A stretch of DNA of 64,000 nt from Rhodospirillaceae bacterium (GTDB lineage Bacteria; Pseudomonadota; Alphaproteobacteria; TMED109), in contig CACGBM010000004.1 in the NCBI GenBank assembly GCA_902571315.1, positions 1-64,000 on the forward strand, given 5' to 3'. The stretch's first letter is position 1; each line of letters opens with the position of its first letter. Under the pieces are notes generated by a model. It worked only from the letters and a program-made list of their open reading frames with translations, searched no databases and was not told where the DNA came from. Positions 1-8,180 of this stretch are shown one piece after another. The position numbers and the translations under genes were made by a program.

Positions 1-612
1 ATCTTTAGATATTTTTATTTTTTCTAATTCAACTATTTTTTCCAAATAGTTAGTAAGTTCTATTGCAATAACTCTATTCAAATTATATTTTTGACACCTT
101 GATACTATGGTAATAGGAATTTTTTGCATTTCAGTAGTACAAAATATAAATTTAACAAAGCTGGGTGGTTCTTCTATGGTCTTCAATAATGCGTTGAATG
201 CTGAATTTGAGAGCATATGAACTTCGTCTATGATAAAAACTTTATAATTACCTTTGGACGGTCTATATTTTAATGAACTTATTATTTCTCTTACGTCATC
301 TATTCCAGTATTAGAAGCAGCATCTATTTCTAAAACATCTTCGTATCTATCTTTAAGAATTGCCTTGCAATTAGAACAAACACCACAGGGATTAGCTATT
401 GGTTTATTTTCTTTTTCACAATTCAATCCCATTGCTATTATTCGCGCAATCGTAGTTTTGCCTACACCTCTGATGCCCGTGAATAAAAAAGCATGAGCTA
501 ATTTTTCTTGCACAAATGCATTAGTTAAAGTTTTTATAGTAAAATCCTGCCCAACAACATCTTCTAACTTTTTTGGTCTATATTTTCTTGATAATACTTT
601 ATATTCTATCAT
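1..612 (-). CDS. dnaX: DNA polymerase III subunit gamma/tau (3' end outside window)
   Basis: This is the clamp-loader ATPase of the replicative polymerase. The 204 N-terminal residues lie in the window and the gene runs off its left edge. Visible are the N-terminal motif SRKYRPKKLEDVVGQ, Walker A GIRGVGKT (about residues 46-53), a zinc module with Cys65, Cys76, Cys79 and Cys82, Walker B VFIIDEVHML (about 125-134), and a sensor-1 stretch CTTEMQKIP followed by SRCQ. The ATG at 612 has GGA about eight bases upstream. It lies 12 bases after the SRP RNA, a usual alphaproteobacterial pairing. The part that might carry a gamma/tau slippery site is not in the window. Confidence 0.95.
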   Translation of the reverse strand, partial: MIEYKVLSRKYRPKKLEDVVGQDFTIKTLTNAFVQEKLAHAFLFTGIRGVGKTTIARIIAMGLNCEKENKPIANPCGVCSNCKAILKDRYEDVLEIDAASNTGIDDVREIISSLKYRPSKGNYKVFIIDEVHMLSNSAFNALLKTIEEPPSFVKFIFCTTEMQKIPITIVSRCQKYNLNRVIAIELTNYLEKIVELEKIKISKD

Positions 613-624
613 TTTTTTTCCTAA

Positions 625-716
625 GGAAAGCTTAGCTGACCTATCTTAAAATACCTCAGCTGCTTCTTTTCAGACCTGACTGGTTAAGTATTTGAAAATA
701 TCCAACTAAACCTTCC
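625..716 (-). ncRNA. ffs: Small signal recognition particle RNA (4.5S type)
   Basis: Read on the minus strand, this stretch carries the conserved SRP domain IV: CCAGUCAGGUC, a GAAA tetraloop closed by UCU/AGA, then GAAGCAGCUGAGGU. This corresponds to the E. coli core with GGAA changed to GAAA and a compensating closing pair. The ends form a helix of about 15 pairs, GGAAGGUUUAGUUGG (716 to 702) with UCAGCUAAGCUUUCC (ending at 625), allowing G-U pairs. Length is about 92 nt. The exact ends are inferred from this helix. There is no terminator between it and dnaX. Confidence 0.9.
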
Positions 717-765
717 AATTAAAATAATATCATGTAAATTAATTAAATAATAGTTAGTATTAAAA

Positions 766-1644
766 ATGCAGAATTTGCACTTATTTTCAGTTAAAAACAG
801 GATTGATTTTGAAAGCAATCTAAATTTTTTCAAATCCAGCTTGTTTTACAAATGCTCTTTTATATTGGATAATAAAATAGTTTTATTCAACAATAAAGAT
901 TGCTTTTTAAGGTTTAAAGGATTTAAGAATTTACAAATAAAGAAAGAAAACCTTTATCTTCTAGGAAAAAAAGGGAATACTATTTTTGTAGGGGCATCTA
1001 TATCATTAACAAAACTCAAGAGTTTATCTAAGGATAAGAGTTTCTCTTTAGTAAATCTGAGAGACTGTATAAATTTAGTTGCTGATGATCAAATATCTTA
1101 TTTGTCTTCTTTATTTTTCTTAGAAAAATGGAGAGGAGAAAATAAATTTTGTTCTAAATGTGGAGCAAAAAATAAGTTTAAAAATTTGAAAAATGTCATA
1201 GAGTGCTCGAATAATAATTGTTTAAAAAAAATATTTCCTAAAATAGATCCTACAGTAATTATATTAATTAAAAATAATAATAGAATCTTATTAGCTAGAA
1301 ATAAAAACTGGAAACAAGACCTATATTCATGCATTGCAGGATTTTGTGAACCAAATGAGTCTTTAGAAGAAACCGTAATGAGAGAAGCTTATGAAGAAGT
1401 TGGACTGAAATTAAAAAATTTAAATTATCTTTTCTCTCAATTTTGGCCTTTTGCTAATAATCTTATGGTAGGCTTTGAAGCAATGAGTTCTTCAATAAGG
1501 CTAAGAATAAATAAATTTGAGATTGAAGATGCTATTTGGGTTACTAAACAAGAACTTTTAAGTTTGAAAAAAAGAAGAAAAATTATACTTCCTAGAAAAT
1601 ATGCTATAGCTTACAGCTTAATATCAAATTGGCAAAAAAATTAG
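766..1644 (+). CDS. nudC: NAD(H) pyrophosphatase / RNA deNADding Nudix hydrolase NudC
   Basis: NudC hydrolyses NADH to NMNH and AMP, and in some bacteria removes NAD caps from RNA. The protein has 292 residues, close to the family size of about 260-310. A zinc ribbon is visible with Cys129, Cys132, Cys147 and Cys152. The Nudix box starts at GFCEPNESLEE (from about residue 192) and continues to REAYEEVG (about 206-213). The NudC-specific SQPWPFP motif appears as SQFWPFA (about 224-230). The N-terminal domain is divergent, as usual. It is divergent from ffs-dnaX and ends one base short of convergent pheA. Confidence 0.9.
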   Translation: MQNLHLFSVKNRIDFESNLNFFKSSLFYKCSFILDNKIVLFNNKDCFLRFKGFKNLQIKKENLYLLGKKGNTIFVGASISLTKLKSLSKDKSFSLVNLRDCINLVADDQISYLSSLFFLEKWRGENKFCSKCGAKNKFKNLKNVIECSNNNCLKKIFPKIDPTVIILIKNNNRILLARNKNWKQDLYSCIAGFCEPNESLEETVMREAYEEVGLKLKNLNYLFSQFWPFANNLMVGFEAMSSSIRLRINKFEIEDAIWVTKQELLSLKKRRKIILPRKYAIAYSLISNWQKN

Positions 1645-1645
1645 A

Positions 1646-2482
1646 CTAATCTTTTCTGTATTCTGAAGCAGGATAATAACCCAAAATTTTTACTTCTTTT
1701 GAAAAAAAACCTAGCTCTTCAAATGCTTGTTTTACATTATCATCTTCAGGGTGTCCTTCTATATCAACATAAAATTGAGTAGCTTTAAATGAACCTTTAA
1801 GCATATAACTTTCCAGCTTTAACATATTTATTTTGTTAGTAGAAAAACCTCCTAATGCTTTAAATAATGCAGAAGGTATATTCCTTACTTGAAAAATAAA
1901 ACTAGTAATATAGTCAGTATTCCTTAGTCTCTCTTCTTCAAAGTTTTCTTTCATAATTAGAAACCTTGTAGTGTTATGAGTAGCATCTTCTATATTATTA
2001 CTTATGATATTTAAATCATATATTTTAGCTGCTAACTCTGACGCTATTGCAGCCCTGCTTTTATCTTTAGTTTTAGATATTTCTTCTGCAGCTCCTGCAG
2101 TATCTGCACTTATTATTGGTTTAATTTTATTTTTAACTAAAAAATCTTTACATTGTGCTAAAGCATGTAAATGACTCTCAGCAGTTTTAATCGAAATTAA
2201 AGAACTTCCTTTACACCCTAATAAATAATGGCTCACTTTATGAAAATATTCTCCAGTAATTACTAAATTTGACATTGGCAATAAATTATGAATGTCAGCA
2301 ACTCTGCCTGCCTGAGAATTTTCTATTGGGATCAAAGATATTTCAGTTTCATTATTTTCAGTTTTTTTAAAAACTTCTTCAAACGATTCACATGATACTG
2401 GTTCATAATTAGGAAAGCCTTTTATACATACTAAATGAGAGTAAGCTCCTGGTCTGCCTTGGTATGCTATTTTTTTTTTCAT
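1646..2482 (-). CDS. pheA: Prephenate dehydratase
   Basis: Converts prephenate to phenylpyruvate in phenylalanine synthesis. The 278-residue protein has the stand-alone dehydratase-plus-ACT layout found in Alphaproteobacteria. It begins KKIAYQGRPGAYSH, carries the catalytic T-R-F motif in HNTTRFLIM (about residue 172), and has a C-terminal ACT domain (about 190-270) with the KLESYM version of the ESRP allosteric motif. The ATG overlaps the kdsB stop by four bases, so translation is probably coupled. Feedback control by phenylalanine is inferred from the ACT domain. Confidence 0.93.
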   Translation of the reverse strand: MKKKIAYQGRPGAYSHLVCIKGFPNYEPVSCESFEEVFKKTENNETEISLIPIENSQAGRVADIHNLLPMSNLVITGEYFHKVSHYLLGCKGSSLISIKTAESHLHALAQCKDFLVKNKIKPIISADTAGAAEEISKTKDKSRAAIASELAAKIYDLNIISNNIEDATHNTTRFLIMKENFEEERLRNTDYITSFIFQVRNIPSALFKALGGFSTNKINMLKLESYMLKGSFKATQFYVDIEGHPEDDNVKQAFEELGFFSKEVKILGYYPASEYRKD

Positions 2483-3210
2483 TTGTTAACTCGTTTTAAA
2501 AAAAATTTTAAATCTTCAATAGTATCTATACTATATGGAGCTTTACTAACTTTGCCTACAATAATTTCTATGCCGTTTTCTAATGCTCTTAATTGTTCTA
2601 AAGATTCTGTTATTTCTAGTTTACCAATTTTCAAATTTACAAAATTCTTTAAAGTATCAATTTTATAAGCATATATTCCTATGTGTTCAAAAGCCTCTTT
2701 AGCGTTATAGGGAATAGGAGCCCTTGAAAAATAAAGTGCTTTGTTTAATTCAGAATTTTTAGCAATAACAGCCTTTACAATATTTTTGTCATTAACAGAC
2801 TTAGAATCTTTAATTTTGGACACTAAAGTAGCCATACGCACAGATTTTTTTTTGATAATCGAAACTAATTTCTTAATACTATTCGGAGAAATATCTGGAA
2901 TATCTCCTTGTAGATTAATAATGTACTTGTAATAGTTTTTTTTTGATGAAACATAAACTGCCTCATATACCCTATCAGTGCCGCTATTAAGTTTTTTTTT
3001 AGTCATCACAAAAGGTATATTATTTTTTTTAAGGTAATCTTTAACTTCCTTATCGCAGCAAGCAACTATTACATCTCCGCTTCTAGATAATCTTGCCCTT
3101 TCCCACACATGAGCGACCATGGCTTTACCATTTATTTCAATTAATGGTTTTCCCGGCAACCTTTTAGACGCCATTCTAACAGGGATTACTATTAAAGTAT
3201 CATTTTTCAT
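2479..3210 (-). CDS. kdsB: 3-deoxy-manno-octulosonate cytidylyltransferase (CMP-Kdo synthetase)
   Basis: Activates Kdo with CTP for the lipopolysaccharide inner core. The 243-residue protein has the nucleotide-binding start VIPVRMASKRLPGKPL (about residues 8-23), then VAHVWERA, the INLQGDIPDI metal/sugar region (about 97-106; most homologues have QGDEP) and YFSRAPIPY. Length is typical (245-250). It precedes pheA with a four-base overlap and is divergent from the cytochrome c gene, a conserved alphaproteobacterial arrangement. It shows that the cell makes Kdo-containing lipopolysaccharide. Confidence 0.93.
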   Translation of the reverse strand: MKNDTLIVIPVRMASKRLPGKPLIEINGKAMVAHVWERARLSRSGDVIVACCDKEVKDYLKKNNIPFVMTKKKLNSGTDRVYEAVYVSSKKNYYKYIINLQGDIPDISPNSIKKLVSIIKKKSVRMATLVSKIKDSKSVNDKNIVKAVIAKNSELNKALYFSRAPIPYNAKEAFEHIGIYAYKIDTLKNFVNLKIGKLEITESLEQLRALENGIEIIVGKVSKAPYSIDTIEDLKFFLKRVNK

Positions 3211-3290
3211 AAATTTATTTTAATCTTTACCTTAATATAAAATAAATATAAAAATAATAATATAGTTATAAACTTATAATTGGAATAAAC

Positions 3291-3848
3291 ATGTCATCTG
3301 AGTCAAACAAACTATTGTGCGCAATTTTATCTTCTTTATTAGTATACTTATTAGCTTCATTTTTAAGTGAGTTACTCTATGATTTGGAAAAAAAAAAAAA
3401 TATTAAGCTTTCTTATAATTTGGAAGAAGTAGATGATAAAAATGATAAAAGCCTAACTAAAATAGAAACAGACTCAGAATTACAAACAATTACAGCATCA
3501 GAACTAGATCAACTATTAGAAAAAGCAGATTTTGACGCAGGGAAGAGTTTTGTTAATAAAAACTGCGCATCTTGTCATGATTTCAATTTACCAATTAAGA
3601 ATAAAATAGGTCCATCTTTAGCTAACATCATAAATAGAAAAATAGGTAGTTTGTCAGATTATAAATATTCGAAAACCCTACTCAAAATGGATAAAGATTG
3701 GGATTTAAAAAACTTATATTACTTTTTAGAAAAACCTAAAGATTGGGCTCCCGGAACAAAAATGTCTTATAGAGGTATCTCAGACACAACTAAATTAATT
3801 AATACAATAAAATATCTAAGAGAAAATTCACTGAGCAATGAAAATTAA
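3291..3848 (+). CDS. cycM: Membrane-anchored class I cytochrome c (CycM/c552-like)
   Basis: An electron carrier tethered to the cytoplasmic membrane with its haem domain in the periplasm. Residues about 8-28 form one hydrophobic helix that acts as an uncleaved anchor, followed by an acidic linker (about 43-70). The haem site is CASCH (Cys92, Cys95, His96), and the distal ligand is probably Met158 in GTKMSY. In related alphaproteobacteria such proteins pass electrons from the bc1 complex to cytochrome oxidase. Haem attachment would need the ccm genes at 49.5-55.6 kb. Its last 11 bases overlap manC. The symbol is assigned by resemblance and position. Confidence 0.8.
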   Translation: MSSESNKLLCAILSSLLVYLLASFLSELLYDLEKKKNIKLSYNLEEVDDKNDKSLTKIETDSELQTITASELDQLLEKADFDAGKSFVNKNCASCHDFNLPIKNKIGPSLANIINRKIGSLSDYKYSKTLLKMDKDWDLKNLYYFLEKPKDWAPGTKMSYRGISDTTKLINTIKYLRENSLSNEN

Positions 3849-5217
3849 GCCTATTATTCTTTCAGGCGGATCTGGTACTAGACTTTGGCCTTTATCCACA
3901 AAAAATAAACCTAAACAATTCTTTGATATCTTTAATAAAAAAACAAATTTATTTGAGGATACCTTACACAGAATTGATAACACAAATTTTGCAAACCCTA
4001 TTATAATTTCAAATAAAAATCAGAGATTTAATATTTTAAAAAGTATCAGAAACTGTAAAACAAAATATGATAAAATTTTATTGGAAGAATCTCCGAAAAA
4101 CACCGCACCGGCTTTTGCCATATCTAGTTTTTTTTGTAAAAATAATGAAATACTCTGTTTTCTTCCGTCTGATCATCATATAAAAAATAAGAAAAAATTT
4201 ATTAATGCCTTGTCAAAGGCTTATAAGATTGCATTAGATGATAAATTAGTAATTCTTGGTTTAAAGAGCAAAGAACCTAACGAAAATTACGGTTATATTA
4301 AATATAAAAAAAATCATAGATATAAAAACTGCTTTGAAGTTGAATCTTTTATAGAAAAACCTAAAAAGGTAAGAGCAATAAAGTTACATAAAATAGACGC
4401 GCTATGGAACTCTGGTATAGTGATAGTTAAAAATAGTTATTTGAAATCACTTTTTAATCAATTTGATAAAAAACTTTTTTTATTAGCAAGAAAAAGCTTT
4501 AAATGCTCACGTAAAGAAATGGAATTTATACTCCTAGGAAAAAAAGGATGGGATCAAATCTCTTCAATTTCTTTCGACTATGCCATACTCGAAAGAGAGT
4601 TTAAAAAAATAGTAGTCAAATTAGATGTAATGTGGAGCGATTTAGGTACTTTTGAGTCAATTTATAAAATTAAAAAATCTATAGGTAATGTTAAAAACGT
4701 GAATACTGAAAACTGCTTTACATTTTCTAATCACAAAATTCTTATTACGCATAGTGTAAAAGATTTAAATATAATCAATACTAAAGATATAACCTTAGTA
4801 TCAAAAAAAGGCGAAGTTAGTGCTATTAAAGAGCTTGTAAAAAAAATACATAATCCAGACAATAAAATACTTCTTAATGAATCAGAGTCAAATAGACCTT
4901 GGGGAAGTTTTATTAATTTAGATCAAGGTAATGGATATAAAGTAAAGAAATTACATATTTTACCTGGCCAGAAAATTTCATTACAAAAGCACCTTAAGCG
5001 CTCTGAACACTGGGTTGTTATTCAAGGATCTGCCTTTATCATCAAAGGAAAAAAACAATTTAAATTAAATGCTAATCAATCAACCTTTATAAAAAAAGGA
5101 GAAATTCATAGAATAGAAAATAAGTCAAAAAAAGATCTTATTATGATAGAAGTTCAAACTGGTGAGTATTTAGAAGAAGATGATATAATAAGATATAAAG
5201 ATATATATAAAAGGTAA
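3838..5217 (+). CDS. manC: Mannose-1-phosphate guanylyltransferase, probably bifunctional with mannose-6-phosphate isomerase
   Basis: Makes GDP-mannose from mannose-1-phosphate and GTP. The type II PMI domain could also interconvert fructose-6-P and mannose-6-P. Residues about 4-25 contain ILSGGSGTRLWPLS followed by KPKQF, the pyrophosphorylase signature. Further on are PSDHHI, the FIEKP sugar site, WNSGIVI, and a C-terminal cupin (about 350-455) with RPWGSF and QKISLQKHLKRSEHWVV. Length 459 is close to the usual 470. It supplies the substrate for Gmd at 10.4 kb. No phosphomannomutase is in the window. The start overlaps the cytochrome gene by 11 bases. Confidence 0.92.
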   Translation: MKIKPIILSGGSGTRLWPLSTKNKPKQFFDIFNKKTNLFEDTLHRIDNTNFANPIIISNKNQRFNILKSIRNCKTKYDKILLEESPKNTAPAFAISSFFCKNNEILCFLPSDHHIKNKKKFINALSKAYKIALDDKLVILGLKSKEPNENYGYIKYKKNHRYKNCFEVESFIEKPKKVRAIKLHKIDALWNSGIVIVKNSYLKSLFNQFDKKLFLLARKSFKCSRKEMEFILLGKKGWDQISSISFDYAILEREFKKIVVKLDVMWSDLGTFESIYKIKKSIGNVKNVNTENCFTFSNHKILITHSVKDLNIINTKDITLVSKKGEVSAIKELVKKIHNPDNKILLNESESNRPWGSFINLDQGNGYKVKKLHILPGQKISLQKHLKRSEHWVVIQGSAFIIKGKKQFKLNANQSTFIKKGEIHRIENKSKKDLIMIEVQTGEYLEEDDIIRYKDIYKR

Positions 5218-5223
5218 TTAAAT

Positions 5224-6756
5224 ATGCCTATATTCAAAATGGCTTATTTACCACCCTTATTAATTTATGCCTCAGCAGGAATATCTGGACTAACAAGTAT
5301 AGTTGGTATTTTTTTTATAAAAGATTTCTTAAGCTTATCAGCTACTTTTATTGCCTCTATAGGGTTCTGGGCAGGAATACCATGGGCCTTAAAAATGCCC
5401 ATAGGTTTTTTAATTGATAAATATTGGAACCTAAAACAATATTTTGTATATTTAGGAGCCATACTTGTATCAGTAAGCTTGTTAATAATGTACGGCATAT
5501 TGGTTCACAAAAACTCCATGCTAATATATTTGGATATTAAAATTTGGTTTATTTTTAGCTCTATATTAACTCCAATAGGTTATGTATTACAAGACGTTGT
5601 AGCAGATGCTATGACTGTTGAAGCTGTAGAGCCAGACTTTAAAAATGAACCTAAGAATATAGAAAGTAAAATTTCTAAAAAAGAGCACACTGTTGTCCAA
5701 TTATATGGCAGATTTGCCATTATACTAGGTTCTCTAATCGTAGGTTTGATAAATTTTTTAATATTTAAAGACGTTGATACTAACAACCCACAAATAAACT
5801 TACTTTATGGAAAAGTTTATCTGTTTGCACTAATAATTCCTATAATATCAGTGTCTGGTATAATATTATTCAATTATTTAAATAAAATTGAAAAAAAAGC
5901 TATAAAATTTAATACGACCAAATTAGACTACCAAATTTTTATAGGTAGCTGTATTTTTGTTATATTTACAATTTTTTTAGGCTCTTTAAACCTATTATTT
6001 TCTAAAGAAATTATTTTATTAAGTTCATTATTATTAATTGCTATATTAATGCGACTACTGATAAAAGATTTAAAAAAAGCAGATCAACACACTATTGTAG
6101 GAACAGCTATAATAATATTTGTATTTAGAGCTATGCCCAGTCCTGGAGCAGGCTTGAATTGGTTTGAAATTGATATTCTTGGATTTAATCAAAGTTTTTT
6201 TTCCGTATTATCAATCACTTCAGCTTCAATTACTTTAATAGGAATGATTATTTTAAGAAAGGTAATGATGAATACTACTATTGCTAAACTTTTTATTATT
6301 CTTAGTATACTTTCAACTGTGCTATATTTTCCCAGTTTGTTTATGTATTATGAATTGCATGAATATACAAGTATAATTACCAACGGCGTAGTTGATGCTA
6401 AATTCATAGCGATCTTAAATACTGCAGTTGAGTCGCCTTTAGCCCAAGTTGCTATGATACCCTTATTGGCATGGATTGCGAAAAATGCTCCTTCCAAATA
6501 TAAAGCTACTTTTTTTGCTGTGTTTGCCTCTTTTACAAATATAGCCCTATCTGCAAGAGAGTTGTTTACTAGCTATTTAAATAAGATTTTTGTTATTAGT
6601 AGAGAAGTTTTGGATACCGATTCCAATGAAGTTTTAATTAAAGCTAATTATGATAACTTGGATAATCTACTAATTAGTCTCATGGTAATTACATTAGTAA
6701 TACCCTTAACAACTATATATTGTATTCAAAAAACAAAGTTTAAATCAACTGAATAA
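5224..6756 (+). CDS. Major facilitator transporter, folate/biopterin (BT1/FBT)-like
   Basis: An inner-membrane transporter of 510 residues with about 12 hydrophobic segments. The conserved N-terminal half reads PWALKMPIGFLIDKY, with a second-loop signature QDVVADAMTVEAVEP, and the C-terminal half has FRAMPSPGAGLNWF. The AMPSPGAG and QDVVADA motifs recall the folate-biopterin transporter branch of the MFS. The substrate is not readable from sequence. It lies six bases after manC and may be co-transcribed with it, but nothing ties it to mannose metabolism. It ends at a bidirectional hairpin shared with the convergent outer-membrane protein gene. Confidence 0.65.
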   Translation: MPIFKMAYLPPLLIYASAGISGLTSIVGIFFIKDFLSLSATFIASIGFWAGIPWALKMPIGFLIDKYWNLKQYFVYLGAILVSVSLLIMYGILVHKNSMLIYLDIKIWFIFSSILTPIGYVLQDVVADAMTVEAVEPDFKNEPKNIESKISKKEHTVVQLYGRFAIILGSLIVGLINFLIFKDVDTNNPQINLLYGKVYLFALIIPIISVSGIILFNYLNKIEKKAIKFNTTKLDYQIFIGSCIFVIFTIFLGSLNLLFSKEIILLSSLLLIAILMRLLIKDLKKADQHTIVGTAIIIFVFRAMPSPGAGLNWFEIDILGFNQSFFSVLSITSASITLIGMIILRKVMMNTTIAKLFIILSILSTVLYFPSLFMYYELHEYTSIITNGVVDAKFIAILNTAVESPLAQVAMIPLLAWIAKNAPSKYKATFFAVFASFTNIALSARELFTSYLNKIFVISREVLDTDSNEVLIKANYDNLDNLLISLMVITLVIPLTTIYCIQKTKFKSTE

Positions 6757-6760
6757 AAAA

Positions 6761-6788
6761 AATCCTTCCCTAATTCTAGGGAAGGATT
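6761..6788 (-). terminator. Intrinsic terminator shared by convergent genes
   Basis: A perfect 12-bp inverted repeat (AATCCTTCCCTA and TAGGGAAGGATT) surrounds a four-base loop. On the minus strand it is followed by seven or more T residues, so it is a canonical rho-independent terminator for the outer-membrane protein gene at 6811-8061. On the plus strand the tail is only TTTAAAT, weaker but possibly usable by the transporter gene. It is the only clear intrinsic terminator I found in the window. Confidence 0.85.
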
Positions 6789-6810
6789 TAAATCAACAAT
6801 TATTTAGATT

Positions 6811-8061
6811 TTAAAACTTAAGTTTTAAAGAACCAGAAACAGTAGTTTCTGAATAATCATCTCTATTTGTGACTTCATTCACTGCAAGATAACCTGAAAT
6901 CTTACTCTGTAAGTTTATCATCAGTCCTGCACCGTAAGTTACATAACCGTCAGGAGCAGATGCTGCTAAATCAGCACCAGAGTCATTCACTGCTTCATTG
7001 TTATAAGCTGCTGATGTAGTATCTTCACTCACATAAGATAAGTCAACGAAAGGTGTAATCTTAGCACTTGTAGATAAAGCAATGCCCAGACCTACTTCAG
7101 TCATATCAGAGCTGTAAGTTTTTCCTGCTATTGAGTCATCTCTTGTAGTAAATCCAGCACCATCTATAGAGTTACCGTCGTTTGGTACAACGTCAGTAAA
7201 AGCAGGCACGTCTAAGTCGAAGTTTCTGTAAGCTACTCTTGGTCTAAATGATAGTTTACCTCTGTTCATTTCACCTGATACTCCTAGATGATAGTACATT
7301 ACGTCTGCTGTAATATCACTAGCTGAAATGGTCGTACCACTTCCTAGATCTTCTCTAGTAGTGTCGATTTCATATTCACCTTGCCCGGCACCAGCTGAGA
7401 TCGTAACCGCTCCAGTATTTAAACCAACATAAAGACCTATAGTTTCACCTTCAGTTTTTATGTTTCCTTTGTTAACACTTGTGTCAATATCTGAGTCAAA
7501 TGCTGTGTATGATAATCCAACAATTAGATTTCCTAATCTTTTATCAACACCTACTGTTACTGCAGATGCATCACCATCATAATTGTTACTGTCTAATTGG
7601 ACGTTAGTGAAGGTTTGATCATTCTCAAAGTTAGAATTAGCAAAATTAGTCCAAACACTTAATCCACCAACAATATGGTTGGCTGCCATTCCAATCCCGT
7701 TTCCGTTTGAAGAATATGACATATGTGCAGCTGTATCACTACTGTGAGACATTGCAGCAGATAATCTTCCTGAAACCGCACCTATAACTGAGTTTGCAGC
7801 CATACGAGCAATATCACCACCTACAATAGCAGAACTGTTAGTTCTTCCTCCTCCAGCATAGGCACAATTAAGACCAGTATAAACCCCGTAATCTCCAGTG
7901 CCTTGGGTCACAAAGTCTCCTGAAGCAGCATATAAGTGAATACCATATACATCGTTAGTACAACTTAAACCATAATCTCCATAAGCATAAGCTCTACTAT
8001 TAAGTACCAGTGCTGACAAGGTTAGCAAACTTAGTACCAAAAAGTTTTTAAAAAAATTCAT
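6811..8061 (-). CDS. Outer-membrane beta-barrel protein (autotransporter-barrel-like), probably abundant
   Basis: I place the start at the ATG at 8061, preceded by GGAG at six-base spacing, rather than the upstream in-frame ATG at 8109. This leaves 416 residues starting with a signal peptide, MNFFKNFLVLSLLTLSAL, with a probable cut after SRAYA. The mature part has a Gly/Ser/Ala-rich N-terminus with two Cys (LSC, LNC), then alternating amphipathic strands from about residue 150. It ends SGSLKLKF, a terminal Phe as BamA substrates have. It resembles an autotransporter translocator barrel with a very short passenger. G+C is about 40% in a sampled line against about 22-30% in neighbours. With a strong ribosome site and its own terminator this suggests high expression; recent acquisition is the alternative. 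Confidence 0.75.
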   Translation of the reverse strand: MNFFKNFLVLSLLTLSALVLNSRAYAYGDYGLSCTNDVYGIHLYAASGDFVTQGTGDYGVYTGLNCAYAGGGRTNSSAIVGGDIARMAANSVIGAVSGRLSAAMSHSSDTAAHMSYSSNGNGIGMAANHIVGGLSVWTNFANSNFENDQTFTNVQLDSNNYDGDASAVTVGVDKRLGNLIVGLSYTAFDSDIDTSVNKGNIKTEGETIGLYVGLNTGAVTISAGAGQGEYEIDTTREDLGSGTTISASDITADVMYYHLGVSGEMNRGKLSFRPRVAYRNFDLDVPAFTDVVPNDGNSIDGAGFTTRDDSIAGKTYSSDMTEVGLGIALSTSAKITPFVDLSYVSEDTTSAAYNNEAVNDSGADLAASAPDGYVTYGAGLMINLQSKISGYLAVNEVTNRDDYSETTVSGSLKLKF

Positions 8062-8076
8062 AATTTTCTCCATTAA

Positions 8077-8104
8077 TAAACAATTGTTTAACAAAATAAG
8101 TATA
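8077..8104 (-). promoter_or_regulatory. Putative promoter and palindromic operator of the outer-membrane protein gene
   Basis: A perfect 14-bp palindrome, TAAACAATTGTTTA, lies at 8077-8090, just upstream of the ribosome site (GGAG, 8071-8068). Eight bases further upstream on the minus strand is TATACT (8104-8099), one mismatch from the sigma-70 -10 consensus. I see no convincing -35 for it. The palindrome would sit at about the transcription start, where a repressor could act. Both calls are by eye. Confidence 0.35.
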
Positions 8105-8180
8105 CGCATAAATTCATAATTTAAAATAAGTTTTTATATATTTTAAAAATATCTAAAAATGTTGCAAATATGCCACAGTC

